Source: Bacilli bacterium (GTDB taxonomy: Bacteria > Bacillota_I > Bacilli_A > RF39 > UBA660). Taken from it: a DNA stretch of 45,164 bases. The notes under the pieces were generated by a model that did no database searches, was not told the origin of the DNA, and worked only from the letters and a program-made list of their open reading frames with translations. Both the position numbers and the translations under genes were made by a program. The DNA lies in the NCBI GenBank assembly GCA_016290195.1, contig JAEETF010000025.1:1-45164 (forward strand), read 5' to 3'. How positions within the stretch are numbered: the first letter of the stretch is position 1; each line of letters begins with the position of its first letter. Positions 7,394 to 15,370 of this stretch are shown piece after piece.

Positions 7394-8743
7394 ATGGATG
7401 ATACAATAGCTGCGATTTCAACATCATCTGGTGTTGGAGCAATTTCGATAATTAGAATAAGTGGTAAAAATTCTATTGAAATAGTAAATAATATAACAAA
7501 CATAGATTTATTAAAAAAAGAAAGTCATACTATTAATTATGGCTTTATTTATGATAAAGAAATAATGATTGATGAAGTATTAATAACAATAATGAAAGCT
7601 CCAAAAACTTTTACAAAGGAAGATGTTGTAGAAATTAATTGTCATGGTGGAGTAGCAGTAACTAACAAAATATTAGAAATACTATTAGAAAATGGATGTC
7701 GTCTAGCAGAACCAGGTGAATTTTCAAAACGTGCATTTTTAAATGGAAGAATAGATTTATTAGAAGCAGAAGGTATTATGGATATGTTAAATGCTAAAAA
7801 TGAATCAGCTCGCCGTTTAGCCATGAATAATATTAATGGTAATTTATCAACTAAAATAAGAAATATAAGAGAAAAATTAATTCAAATGTCAGCAAATATA
7901 AGTGTTAATATTGATTATCCAGAATATGATGATGTTAAAGAAGTAACAAATGATAATATTTTAGCTGAATTAAATGAAGTTGAAATAAAAATTAATGAAT
8001 TAATAAAAGAAAGTAAAAATGGTCAAATTATAAAAAATGGTATTAATACTGTTATTATAGGAAAACCAAATGTAGGTAAGAGTAGTTTACTTAATTTATT
8101 ACTTGACGAAGATAAAGCAATAGTAACTGATATTCCTGGTACAACAAGAGATATAGTAGAGGGAAATATTAATTTTGATGGTATTTTATTAAATATAATA
8201 GATACTGCTGGAATAAGAGAAACTGAAGATATTGTTGAAAGCATTGGTGTAAAAAAAAGTTTAGAATATATTGATAAAGGTGATTTAATAATTTATTTAT
8301 TAAATAATAATGATGAATTAACTAATGAAGATTATGAAATATTAGAAAAAATAAAAAATAAAAATCATATAATTCTTATTAATAAAATAGATTTAGATAA
8401 TAAATTAGATAAATCAAAAATAAATGAAGAATATATTGAAATAAGCGTAAAAGAAAAAATAGGTCTTGAAAAATTAAAAAATACTATTAGAAAAATGTAT
8501 GAACTTGAGAAAATTGAAAATAGTGATTATACATATTTATCTAATGTTAAAGATATAAACAATTTAAAAGAATGTTTAAATTTAATTAAAAGTATAAAAG
8601 AAAATATAGAAAATGATATGCCAATTGATATTATTGATATAGATATTAAACATATTTGGGAAATACTTGGTTTAATAACTGGTGATACATATGATGAAGA
8701 ATTTTTGGATGAGTTATTTAGCCGTTTTTGCCTAGGTAAATAA
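7394..8743 (+). CDS. mnmE: tRNA uridine-34 modification GTPase MnmE
   Basis: MnmE, with MnmG, makes the 5-carboxymethylaminomethyl group at wobble U34 of tRNA. The 449-residue protein has the N-terminal formyl-THF-binding domain (DTIAAISTSSGVGAISIIR), a helical domain, an inserted G domain with G1 GKPNVGKSS (about 223-231), DTAG (about 270) and NKID (about 330), and the C-terminal FCLGK carrying the family's reactive cysteine (C-[IL]-G-K). All key motifs are present. SD AAGGAG lies 8 nt before the ATG. It is followed 16 nt later by mnmG, its partner. Confidence 0.97.
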   Translation: MDDTIAAISTSSGVGAISIIRISGKNSIEIVNNITNIDLLKKESHTINYGFIYDKEIMIDEVLITIMKAPKTFTKEDVVEINCHGGVAVTNKILEILLENGCRLAEPGEFSKRAFLNGRIDLLEAEGIMDMLNAKNESARRLAMNNINGNLSTKIRNIREKLIQMSANISVNIDYPEYDDVKEVTNDNILAELNEVEIKINELIKESKNGQIIKNGINTVIIGKPNVGKSSLLNLLLDEDKAIVTDIPGTTRDIVEGNINFDGILLNIIDTAGIRETEDIVESIGVKKSLEYIDKGDLIIYLLNNNDELTNEDYEILEKIKNKNHIILINKIDLDNKLDKSKINEEYIEISVKEKIGLEKLKNTIRKMYELEKIENSDYTYLSNVKDINNLKECLNLIKSIKENIENDMPIDIIDIDIKHIWEILGLITGDTYDEEFLDELFSRFCLGK

Positions 8744-8759
8744 AGAAGAAGGTGTCATA

Positions 8760-10631
8760 ATGAATTATGAAATAATAGTAGTAGGTGGAGGCCATGCTGG
8801 TTGTGAAGCTGCATTAGCGTCAGCAAGAAAAAATCATAAAACATTACTAGTAACAGGAAATATTAAAAATATTGCAGATATGCCATGTAATCCATCAATA
8901 GGAGGATCTGCAAAAGGAATAGTAGTAAGAGAAATAGATGCTCTTGGTGGTGAAATGGGTAGAAATGCCGATAAATCATTACTACAAATAAAGATGCTTA
9001 ATAATAAAAAAGGTCCAGCCGTTCAAGCGTTACGTGCACAAGCAGATAAAATAACTTATCCACAGGAAATGTTAAAAACACTTCAAAATGAATCAAATTT
9101 AGATATAAAAGAAGAACTTGTAAAAGATTTAATAGTCGAAAATAATGTTGTAAAAGGTGTTATTTTAGAAAATGAAGAAAGAATAAGTAGTAAATGTGTT
9201 ATTTTAACAACTGGTACTTATATGAAAGCAGATATACTTGTTGGAAGTACACGTCATAGAGAAGGTCCACATGGAGAAAAACCAAGTAATTATTTAAGTG
9301 AAAACTTGGAAAGATTAGGATTTACAATCAAAAGATTAAAAACAGGAACTCCACAAAGAATAGCTAAAGATAGTATAGATTATTCTGTATTAAAAATGGA
9401 ACCAGGTGATGATTGTTACCATACATTTAGTTTTGATAACAAAATATATTATGATAAAGAAAAGCAAGTTCCTTGTTATTTAACATATACAACAGATGAA
9501 ACACATAAAATTATTAGGGAAAACTTAAATAAATCAAGTATGTATGGTGGTTTAAGTGATATAAGAGGTATAGGTCCAAGATATTGTCCATCAATTGAAG
9601 ATAAAGTAGTAAGATTTGCTGACAAAGAAAGACATCAATTATTTTTAGAGCCAGAAAGTTTATATTATGATGACATATATTTACAAGGTTTTTCTACAAG
9701 TATGCCTCATGAAATTCAAGAACAAATGGTTCATTCGTTACCAGGTCTTGAGAATGCTAAAATACTTAAATATGCATATGCTATTGAATATGATGCAATT
9801 TATCCAACTCAGTTAAAACAATCACTTGAAACAAAATTAATAGAAAATTTATTTACTGCAGGTCAAATAAATGGTACTAGTGGTTATGAAGAAGCAGCAT
9901 GTCAAGGATTAATAGCTGGTATAAATGCCGCATTAAAAATAGAAAATAGAGAACCACTCATTTTAAAAAGAAATGAGGCATATATTGGTGTATTAATTGA
10001 TGATTTAGTTACCAAAGGTATAAGAGATCCTTATCGTTTACTTACTTCAAGAGCTGAATATAGATTATTATTAAGAAGTGATAATGCGGATTTAAGATTA
10101 AGTAAGATAGGTTATGATTTAGGGCTTTTACCAGCTGAAAGATATAAAAAACTAGAATCTAAAAAACAAAAAATAGAAGAAATGCTAGAATTTTTGAAAA
10201 ATAATAAAATTACACCAAAAGAGGAGATAAATAATAAATTAATAAGTTTTAATTCTAGTCCTATTAAAGATGGTATAAAATTATATGATTTATTAAGACG
10301 TCCTGAAATAAGAATGGAACATATAAAAGAATTTATAGATATTCCATTTGATGAAGAAGTTATTGAGCAAGTTGAAATAAATATTAAATATGAAGGATAT
10401 ATTAAAAAAGAAGAAAAAGAAGCAGAAAAAATGCTTACTTTAGAAAATAAAAAGATTCCAGAAAATATTGATTATTATAGTATTCATAATTTGGCTAGTG
10501 AAGCAAAACAAAAATTAACTGAAGTAAAACCAACATCAATTGGCCAAGCATTACGTATAAGTGGTGTTAATCCAGCAGATATATCAATATTAAGTATTTA
10601 TCTAAAGAAAAATCATAATTATGAATCTTAA
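8760..10631 (+). CDS. mnmG: tRNA uridine-34 modification enzyme MnmG (GidA)
   Basis: MnmG is the FAD-dependent partner of MnmE. The 623-residue protein has the N-terminal dinucleotide-binding loop GGGHAGCEAALA (9-20), the family motif DMPCNPSIGGSAKG, the region GTSGYEEAACQGL characteristic of the FAD-binding half, and the helical C-terminal domain that contacts MnmE and tRNA. Full length for the family. An SD-like AGAAGGTG precedes the ATG. It overlaps rsmG by 11 nt. Confidence 0.97.
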   Translation: MNYEIIVVGGGHAGCEAALASARKNHKTLLVTGNIKNIADMPCNPSIGGSAKGIVVREIDALGGEMGRNADKSLLQIKMLNNKKGPAVQALRAQADKITYPQEMLKTLQNESNLDIKEELVKDLIVENNVVKGVILENEERISSKCVILTTGTYMKADILVGSTRHREGPHGEKPSNYLSENLERLGFTIKRLKTGTPQRIAKDSIDYSVLKMEPGDDCYHTFSFDNKIYYDKEKQVPCYLTYTTDETHKIIRENLNKSSMYGGLSDIRGIGPRYCPSIEDKVVRFADKERHQLFLEPESLYYDDIYLQGFSTSMPHEIQEQMVHSLPGLENAKILKYAYAIEYDAIYPTQLKQSLETKLIENLFTAGQINGTSGYEEAACQGLIAGINAALKIENREPLILKRNEAYIGVLIDDLVTKGIRDPYRLLTSRAEYRLLLRSDNADLRLSKIGYDLGLLPAERYKKLESKKQKIEEMLEFLKNNKITPKEEINNKLISFNSSPIKDGIKLYDLLRRPEIRMEHIKEFIDIPFDEEVIEQVEINIKYEGYIKKEEKEAEKMLTLENKKIPENIDYYSIHNLASEAKQKLTEVKPTSIGQALRISGVNPADISILSIYLKKNHNYES

Positions 10632-11325
10632 TGAATTTATAATTGAATTAAAAAAAATAAATATTGATGTAACTGAAGAACAATTAAATCAATTAAATGA
10701 ATATTATATATTATTAGTAGAATGGAATCAAAAGGTTAATTTAACTAGAATTATAGATAAAGAAGATGTTTATTTAAAACATTTTTATGATAGTGCTACT
10801 TTAAATAAGGCAATTAATTTAAATGAAATCGACAATTTATGTGACTTTGGCACAGGAGCCGGTTTTCCAGGAATAGTTATTAAAATATTATTTCCCAACA
10901 TAAAAATTACTCTTGTGGATTCATTAAATAAGAGAGTTAATTTTCTTAATGAAGTAATCAATAAATTGAATTTAAAAGATATTGTAGCAATTCATACAAG
11001 AGTTGAAGATTTTGCAAAAAATAATCGGGAAATATTTGATGTAGTAGTTGCAAGAGCAGTAGCTAAATTAAATATATTAATAGAATATGCAACTCCTCTT
11101 GTCAAATGTGAAAAATATTTTATTGCAATGAAAGCAAATATAGATGAAGAATTAGAGGAAGCAAAATCTGCTATAGAAAAGCTTCATCTTTCTTTAAAAA
11201 ATAAAGTTGAATTCAAATTACCAAAGGAAGAAAGTATAAGAAATATTATTGTTTTTCAAAAGAAAAAGCGTACTGAATTAAAGTATCCACGTAGTACTAA
11301 TGAGATAAAGAAAAGATTATTATAA
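10621..11325 (+). CDS. rsmG: 16S rRNA m7G527 methyltransferase RsmG (GidB)
   Basis: RsmG methylates G527 of 16S rRNA using S-adenosylmethionine. The 234-residue protein has the SAM-binding motif DFGTGAGFPG (75-84), the motif-II acidic residue in VDSLNKR and the conserved VVARAVA. The start overlaps mnmG by 11 nt, indicating coupling. Its stop lies in the right arm of a terminator, so the mnmE-mnmG-rsmG unit probably ends here. Confidence 0.95.
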   Translation: MNLNEFIIELKKINIDVTEEQLNQLNEYYILLVEWNQKVNLTRIIDKEDVYLKHFYDSATLNKAINLNEIDNLCDFGTGAGFPGIVIKILFPNIKITLVDSLNKRVNFLNEVINKLNLKDIVAIHTRVEDFAKNNREIFDVVVARAVAKLNILIEYATPLVKCEKYFIAMKANIDEELEEAKSAIEKLHLSLKNKVEFKLPKEESIRNIIVFQKKKRTELKYPRSTNEIKKRLL

Positions 11326-11335
11326 TCTTTTTTTT
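11311..11335 (+). terminator. intrinsic terminator of rsmG
   Basis: AAAAGATTA, loop TTA, TAATCTTTT, then further T. The stem is A/T-rich (one G-C pair) but perfect over 9 bp; the rsmG TAA is in the right arm. Confidence 0.65.
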
Positions 11336-11382
11336 ATTTTGGGAAATAATTTGTTGCAATATTTCCCAAAATATAGTAATAT
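11335..11382 (+). promoter_or_regulatory. noc promoter inside a 14-bp perfect inverted repeat
   Basis: The arms TATTTTGGGAAATA (11335-11348) and TATTTCCCAAAATA (11360-11373) are exact reverse complements. A candidate promoter TTGCAA (11354-11359), 17 nt, TAATAT (11377-11382) is interleaved so that the right arm fills the spacer and the left arm lies upstream of the -35. This is operator-like geometry. The arms contain GGGAAAT and ATTTCCC, the half-sites of the known Noc-binding palindrome, in everted order. Confidence 0.55.
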
Positions 11383-11416
11383 ATATTATAGAATAGAAAG
11401 ATAGTTGGTGGTTGAT

Positions 11417-13174
11417 ATGAAGGAAGGCAAAAACGTAATACAAATAAATCTTAATGATATATTACCAAATCGTTTTCAACCAAGAATAAAATTTAATGAA
11501 AAATCAATTGTTGAATTATCTGAATCAATAAAAGAACATGGTGTTATTCAACCAATCATTGTTCGAAAGATAAGTGATAAGTTTGAAATAATAGCAGGTG
11601 AAAGAAGATATAAAGCAAGTGTATTAGCAGGTAAAACTGATATACCAGCAATTATAGTTGATTTGAATGATAAAGATAGTTCAGAAATTGCTCTTATTGA
11701 AAATGTTCAGAGAGAAGATTTAACTGCAATTGAAGAAGCTATCTCATATCGAAAAATTCTTGATATGGGATATTTAACACAAGAAGCATTAGCTAATAGA
11801 CTTGGCATTGCTCAATCAACAATTGCAAACAAAATTAGATTATTAAATCTTGATGATGATGTCCAAGAAGCTTTACTGGATGGTAAAATTTCAGAGAGAC
11901 ATGCTAGATCTTTATTAAAATTATCTCCATCTTTACAAAAAAAGATGCTTGATAAAATAATAAGTGAAAGATTAACGGTTAGAAAGACTGATGAGGTGAT
12001 AAATGATATGTTAAAAAATGAAACTGTTTTAGATAGCTTAAATGCAAATGTTTCAGATATGACTCCAACAAATGATGTAGTAGTTGCTCCAAGTGAAAAT
12101 CCATTTTTACTAAATAATATGTCATCACCATCATCTCCAAATGTTGAAGTTTTAGATTTAGGTTATGCAGATATAAAAGCACCAAATGCAAATATTCCAT
12201 CAAGTCCTATAATAGAAGATGATGTAGTAGTGCCACAAATGCCAGTTCAGAAAGAAATTCCAGCTATGAGTCAACCAGCCGAAGTGATTCCACAACCAGT
12301 GGCATATTCCACTTCAGTTGAAATGGCGCCACAAATACCAGTTCAGGAAGAAATTCCAGCTATGACTCAACCAGCCGAAGTGATTCCACAACCAGTAGCA
12401 TATTCCACTTCAGTTGAAATGGCACCACAAATGCCAGTTCAGGAAGAAATTCCAGTTATGATTCCAACTCAGCCAATAATTGAAGATAATAGTTCATTTG
12501 AAGGTCCTTCACCAATGCCTATTCCAACAGCACCAATTCAAAAAATAAGTGTAGAAGAACCAATTCAAGAAGAAGTACATCAAAATAGATTTTTTACAAT
12601 GATGGCTCCACAACCAGAGGAGATACCTGTTCAAATAGATAATTCAGTTATGAATAATCAATCTGAAAAAGTTGTTCCACCAGTAGAACTAGCAGTCCCT
12701 GATTCAAATTTAAACATATTTGATTCAAGTGCAATTAATAATCAACAATTTGTTCCAACACAACAAGTAAGTATCACTCCTGAAACAGTAGCACCTATTC
12801 AACAAATTCCAGTTGAAAATAATATATTTAATGCTGCTCCAGTATATCAAAATGCAGTACCTACTCCAGAGATGCCTATTCAAAATTTTGAACAGCCAGT
12901 AATTGAAGATAATTCAGATGATACTGAAATAGAAGATACACCAATTGATATTGTAGAATCAGATGAACCAATAATTCAACAAGTAGTTCCTTTAACTGTA
13001 GATCAACCAATGATTCAAACAGTACCAGTTCAAGAGGAAAGTTATAACTTAAGAGATGTTATAAATAAAATGCGTAAATGTGCAGATGAAATAGAAGCGA
13101 TGGGATTTGAAATAGACACTGAAGAATTTGATTTTGATGATATGTATCAAGTAATATTTAAAATTAAAAAGTAA
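11417..13174 (+). CDS. noc: Noc/ParB-type nucleoid protein with a long disordered tail
   Basis: ParB-family CTP-switch DNA-binding proteins organise the chromosome; Noc blocks division over the nucleoid. Residues 1-205 are a clear ParB/Noc core: PNRFQPR, GERRYKA (61-67), ENVQREDL (95-102), a helix-turn-helix (TQEALANRLGIAQSTIANK, about 121-139) and SERHARSLL. The HTH region and position after rsmG fit Noc better than Spo0J. Unlike Bacillus Noc it starts almost at the core and shows no amphipathic membrane-targeting helix. Residues about 210-540 are a Pro/Gln/Val/Glu-rich low-complexity tail including a 32-residue repeat, followed by a conserved-looking end (LRDVINKMRKCADEIEAMGF). I start at ATG 11417 (GGTGGT just upstream); a TTG at 11405 is the alternative. 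No soj or second parB follows. Paralogue assignment is inference. Confidence 0.85.
   Translation: MKEGKNVIQINLNDILPNRFQPRIKFNEKSIVELSESIKEHGVIQPIIVRKISDKFEIIAGERRYKASVLAGKTDIPAIIVDLNDKDSSEIALIENVQREDLTAIEEAISYRKILDMGYLTQEALANRLGIAQSTIANKIRLLNLDDDVQEALLDGKISERHARSLLKLSPSLQKKMLDKIISERLTVRKTDEVINDMLKNETVLDSLNANVSDMTPTNDVVVAPSENPFLLNNMSSPSSPNVEVLDLGYADIKAPNANIPSSPIIEDDVVVPQMPVQKEIPAMSQPAEVIPQPVAYSTSVEMAPQIPVQEEIPAMTQPAEVIPQPVAYSTSVEMAPQMPVQEEIPVMIPTQPIIEDNSSFEGPSPMPIPTAPIQKISVEEPIQEEVHQNRFFTMMAPQPEEIPVQIDNSVMNNQSEKVVPPVELAVPDSNLNIFDSSAINNQQFVPTQQVSITPETVAPIQQIPVENNIFNAAPVYQNAVPTPEMPIQNFEQPVIEDNSDDTEIEDTPIDIVESDEPIIQQVVPLTVDQPMIQTVPVQEESYNLRDVINKMRKCADEIEAMGFEIDTEEFDFDDMYQVIFKIKK
12242..12459 (+). 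repeat. 96-bp tandem repeat in the noc tail
   Basis: Two full 96-bp units (12242-12337, 12338-12433) and a partial third (12434-12459) encode the 32-residue unit starting PVQxEIPAM and including QPAEVIPQPVAYSTSVEMAP. The copies are nearly identical in DNA, so the duplication is recent or kept homogeneous. Confidence 0.9.
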
Positions 13175-13192
13175 GTGTAACTTACTTTTTTT
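13166..13192 (+). terminator. intrinsic terminator of noc
   Basis: AAAAAGTAAGT, loop GTA, ACTTACTTTTT, then TT. The perfect 11-bp stem includes the noc stop codon. The ATG of the next gene follows the T-tract immediately. Confidence 0.75.
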
Positions 13193-13570
13193 ATGAATAA
13201 TAATAATATAGATTCAATACTTGAAAAATTATCAAAATTAAAATATCGTGGTTCTTTTCATTTAAATAAAAAAATGAAAGAATATGTAAATAAAAAAGGA
13301 ATAGAAGAAATAAGAAAACATGCTGAAAAAATAATTTTTGAAAGAATTAGTCCAGCAGTATTAAATAATGATGGCAAACAAACACCATATCGTCAAGTTC
13401 ATCCAGTATTTATTGCTCAACATGCATGTGGTTGTTGTTGCAGAGGCTGTATAGAAAAAATCCATCATATTTCAAAAGGAAAAGAATTAATTCCTGATGA
13501 ATTTAATTTTATTATCAATTTATTAATAAAATGGATAATTAAAGAATGTCAAAACGAGGTGAAAAAATGA
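13193..13570 (+). CDS. DUF4186 family protein
   Basis: The 125-residue protein matches DUF4186 by its typical sequence order: RGSFHL near residue 20, then NDGKQTPYRQVHPVFIAQHA, a cysteine cluster (C79, C81, C82, C83, C86 in ACGCCCRGC), the EKIHHISKGKEL segment and a C-terminal IIKWII helix. The family function is unknown; the His/Cys cluster suggests metal binding (inference). The ATG sits directly after the T-tract of the noc terminator and has no SD. The only upstream in-frame codons run into a TAA four codons before, so no better start exists. Its last codons overlap the RBS of the next gene. Confidence 0.85.
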   Translation: MNNNNIDSILEKLSKLKYRGSFHLNKKMKEYVNKKGIEEIRKHAEKIIFERISPAVLNNDGKQTPYRQVHPVFIAQHACGCCCRGCIEKIHHISKGKELIPDEFNFIINLLIKWIIKECQNEVKK

Positions 13571-14463
13571 ATATTAATGAAGTAGAAAAAGCTAGAAAGA
13601 AAGCTCTTTATCCAATAATTATTTGTAGTTTATTAGATTTAATATTACTAAGTATTAATATAATTTATCCACATTTAGTATTTTTTGTAGTACCGCTTGG
13701 AATAACAATAATAACAATGATAATAGTACCAGAACGCATAAATAATTTTAGAAAAAATTATTTTATATATTTAATGCTTGTTGATATAAAAAATACAGAA
13801 TGTTTGAAAAAAATAGAATATCAACCATCAACAGGTTTCCCATATCATAAAGTATATAATTCATATGCAATGACAGATGGTGATAAATATAAATCTTCGA
13901 ATTATGTATTATGTTCATCTGATAACATAAAGCTTGAACAAGCTCATATTACTATATCAAATATAAATAATACATATTTAGGCCCAAAAACATATGATAT
14001 TTGTTTTAAAGGTGAATGGTTAAGATTTACTTTACCAAGGGCATTTAAAACTAATTTATATATATATCAAAAAAATTTTAGAAATATGATAAAACTATCA
14101 GTTGTTGGAAAATTTTATAAACAAGTAACATCTAATTTTATTGAATTTGATAATAAGTTTATTATTAGAACTAATAATGAAAAAGAGTATTTAAAAATGT
14201 TACAATTAGTAATGCTTGAAGTATTAGAAATAAGGAAAAAGATAAAGGGTAAAATGATGATTTGCTTTAGAGACAACTATATTTATTTAGGTATTGATAG
14301 ATATGATGGTATAGTTGAAAATCCTAGTATATTTCATAAATATACTGAGCAAGATAAAGAATTAAAACCAACAGGTATTGTATCAAAGGTATTTGAAATT
14401 GTTGATAACTTAAAAATAGATTCAAATTTATTTAAAGACATAGAGGAAAAGAAGGAATTATAA
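13567..14463 (+). CDS. DUF3137-type membrane protein
   Basis: The 298-residue protein has two membrane segments near the N-terminus (about 18-37 and 41-60) and a long cytoplasmic part. The region about 180-245 (FIEFDNKFIIRTNNEKEYLK, then a leucine-rich helix and the strand MMICFRDNYIYLGID) resembles DUF3137, often found beside LemA-type proteins; function unknown. I chose ATG 13567 with SD GAGGTG at 13556-13561 over an earlier in-frame ATG inside the previous gene. It is followed without a gap by the next membrane-protein gene, probably one operon. Confidence 0.7.
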   Translation: MNINEVEKARKKALYPIIICSLLDLILLSINIIYPHLVFFVVPLGITIITMIIVPERINNFRKNYFIYLMLVDIKNTECLKKIEYQPSTGFPYHKVYNSYAMTDGDKYKSSNYVLCSSDNIKLEQAHITISNINNTYLGPKTYDICFKGEWLRFTLPRAFKTNLYIYQKNFRNMIKLSVVGKFYKQVTSNFIEFDNKFIIRTNNEKEYLKMLQLVMLEVLEIRKKIKGKMMICFRDNYIYLGIDRYDGIVENPSIFHKYTEQDKELKPTGIVSKVFEIVDNLKIDSNLFKDIEEKKEL

Positions 14464-15294
14464 ATGAATGCATTAAAAAAATTAATTACTATATTTATAG
14501 GAATTATACTTACTATTACTTTATTTTCGTCTTCAGTAGTTTTAATAATTAAAAATTTATTCGAAAAACAATTAGTATCTAATGTTCTTAAAGAAGAAAT
14601 AATAGTTTCATATTCAAAAAAGGTAACTGATGATGAAAAAGTAGAACAATTAGAAAATTTATTGGAAGATAAGGAATTAAAAAAATTAGCACAAACTGTT
14701 ATTGATGAATACATTGATGTTATGTCAGGAGATAAAGATAAAATTAGTTATGAAACAGTTGATAAAATAATAGATTTTGTTGTTAATCATAAAGAAAATC
14801 TTGAAGAAATTACTGGAGAAAAAGTAAGCGTTGAAGAAATAAAATCTGAAAAAAATAGAGAAAAATTATATGAAAATTTAAATAATAATATTAATCAAAT
14901 AGAAGAAGAAACGAATGAATTAGAAATAGCTGCTAAAGCATATAATATAGTGACTTCTTCAGGGGCATTAACATTTGTAATAATTGTTGTAATTGTGTCA
15001 GTAGGAATGGTGATTTTAATAAATCAATCTATTCGTACAGGCCTTACAATGCTTGGTGTTATATCTATTATACTTGGAATAAATCATTTATCATTTTATG
15101 TATTAGTTGAAAGTTTACTTTCTGTTACAAAAATTAATATTAATAATAGACCAATAAATATAAATGTAAGCATTATTTTAATTGTAGGAATTATTTCCTT
15201 ATTATTAGGGATAATAATGTTAGTTAGTAAAAAATTTATACCTAAAAAAGAAAATGGCACTACTCAAATGAATAGTGAAATAAAGGCCAGTTAA
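14464..15294 (+). CDS. four-helix membrane protein of unknown function
   Basis: I do not recognise this 276-residue protein. It has one N-terminal membrane segment (about 7-29), an extended, highly charged Glu/Lys-rich domain of about 130 residues that may be helical or coiled-coil (about 30-165), then three further hydrophobic segments (about 168-188, 194-215, 228-255) and a short lysine-containing tail. The start lies 3 nt after the DUF3137 stop, so the two are likely translated together and may work together at the membrane. Confidence 0.65.
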   Translation: MNALKKLITIFIGIILTITLFSSSVVLIIKNLFEKQLVSNVLKEEIIVSYSKKVTDDEKVEQLENLLEDKELKKLAQTVIDEYIDVMSGDKDKISYETVDKIIDFVVNHKENLEEITGEKVSVEEIKSEKNREKLYENLNNNINQIEEETNELEIAAKAYNIVTSSGALTFVIIVVIVSVGMVILINQSIRTGLTMLGVISIILGINHLSFYVLVESLLSVTKININNRPININVSIILIVGIISLLLGIIMLVSKKFIPKKENGTTQMNSEIKAS

Positions 15295-15305
15295 TGGCTT
15301 TTTTT
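15282..15305 (+). terminator. intrinsic terminator over the stop codon of the four-helix protein gene
   Basis: AAAGGCCA, loop GTTAA (contains the stop), TGGCTTTT, then TTT; 8 bp with one G-T pair. Confidence 0.75.
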
Positions 15306-15312
15306 AATACTA

Positions 15313-15341
15313 TTGTAATTTGTCTTTATTTTTGTTAAAAT
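15313..15341 (+). promoter_or_regulatory. candidate uvrB promoter
   Basis: TTGTAA (15313-15318), 17 nt, TAAAAT (15336-15341), located between the preceding terminator and the uvrB SD. No LexA/SOS box (CGAAC-N4-GTTCG type) is visible. Confidence 0.3.
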
Positions 15342-15370
15342 TATATCTAATTATGAAAAGGAGGAATTTA

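Noticed and set aside
15300-15370. SOS (LexA) box upstream of uvrB
   Set aside because: No CGAAC-N4-GTTCG-like sequence found; only a weak sigma-A-type promoter is present.
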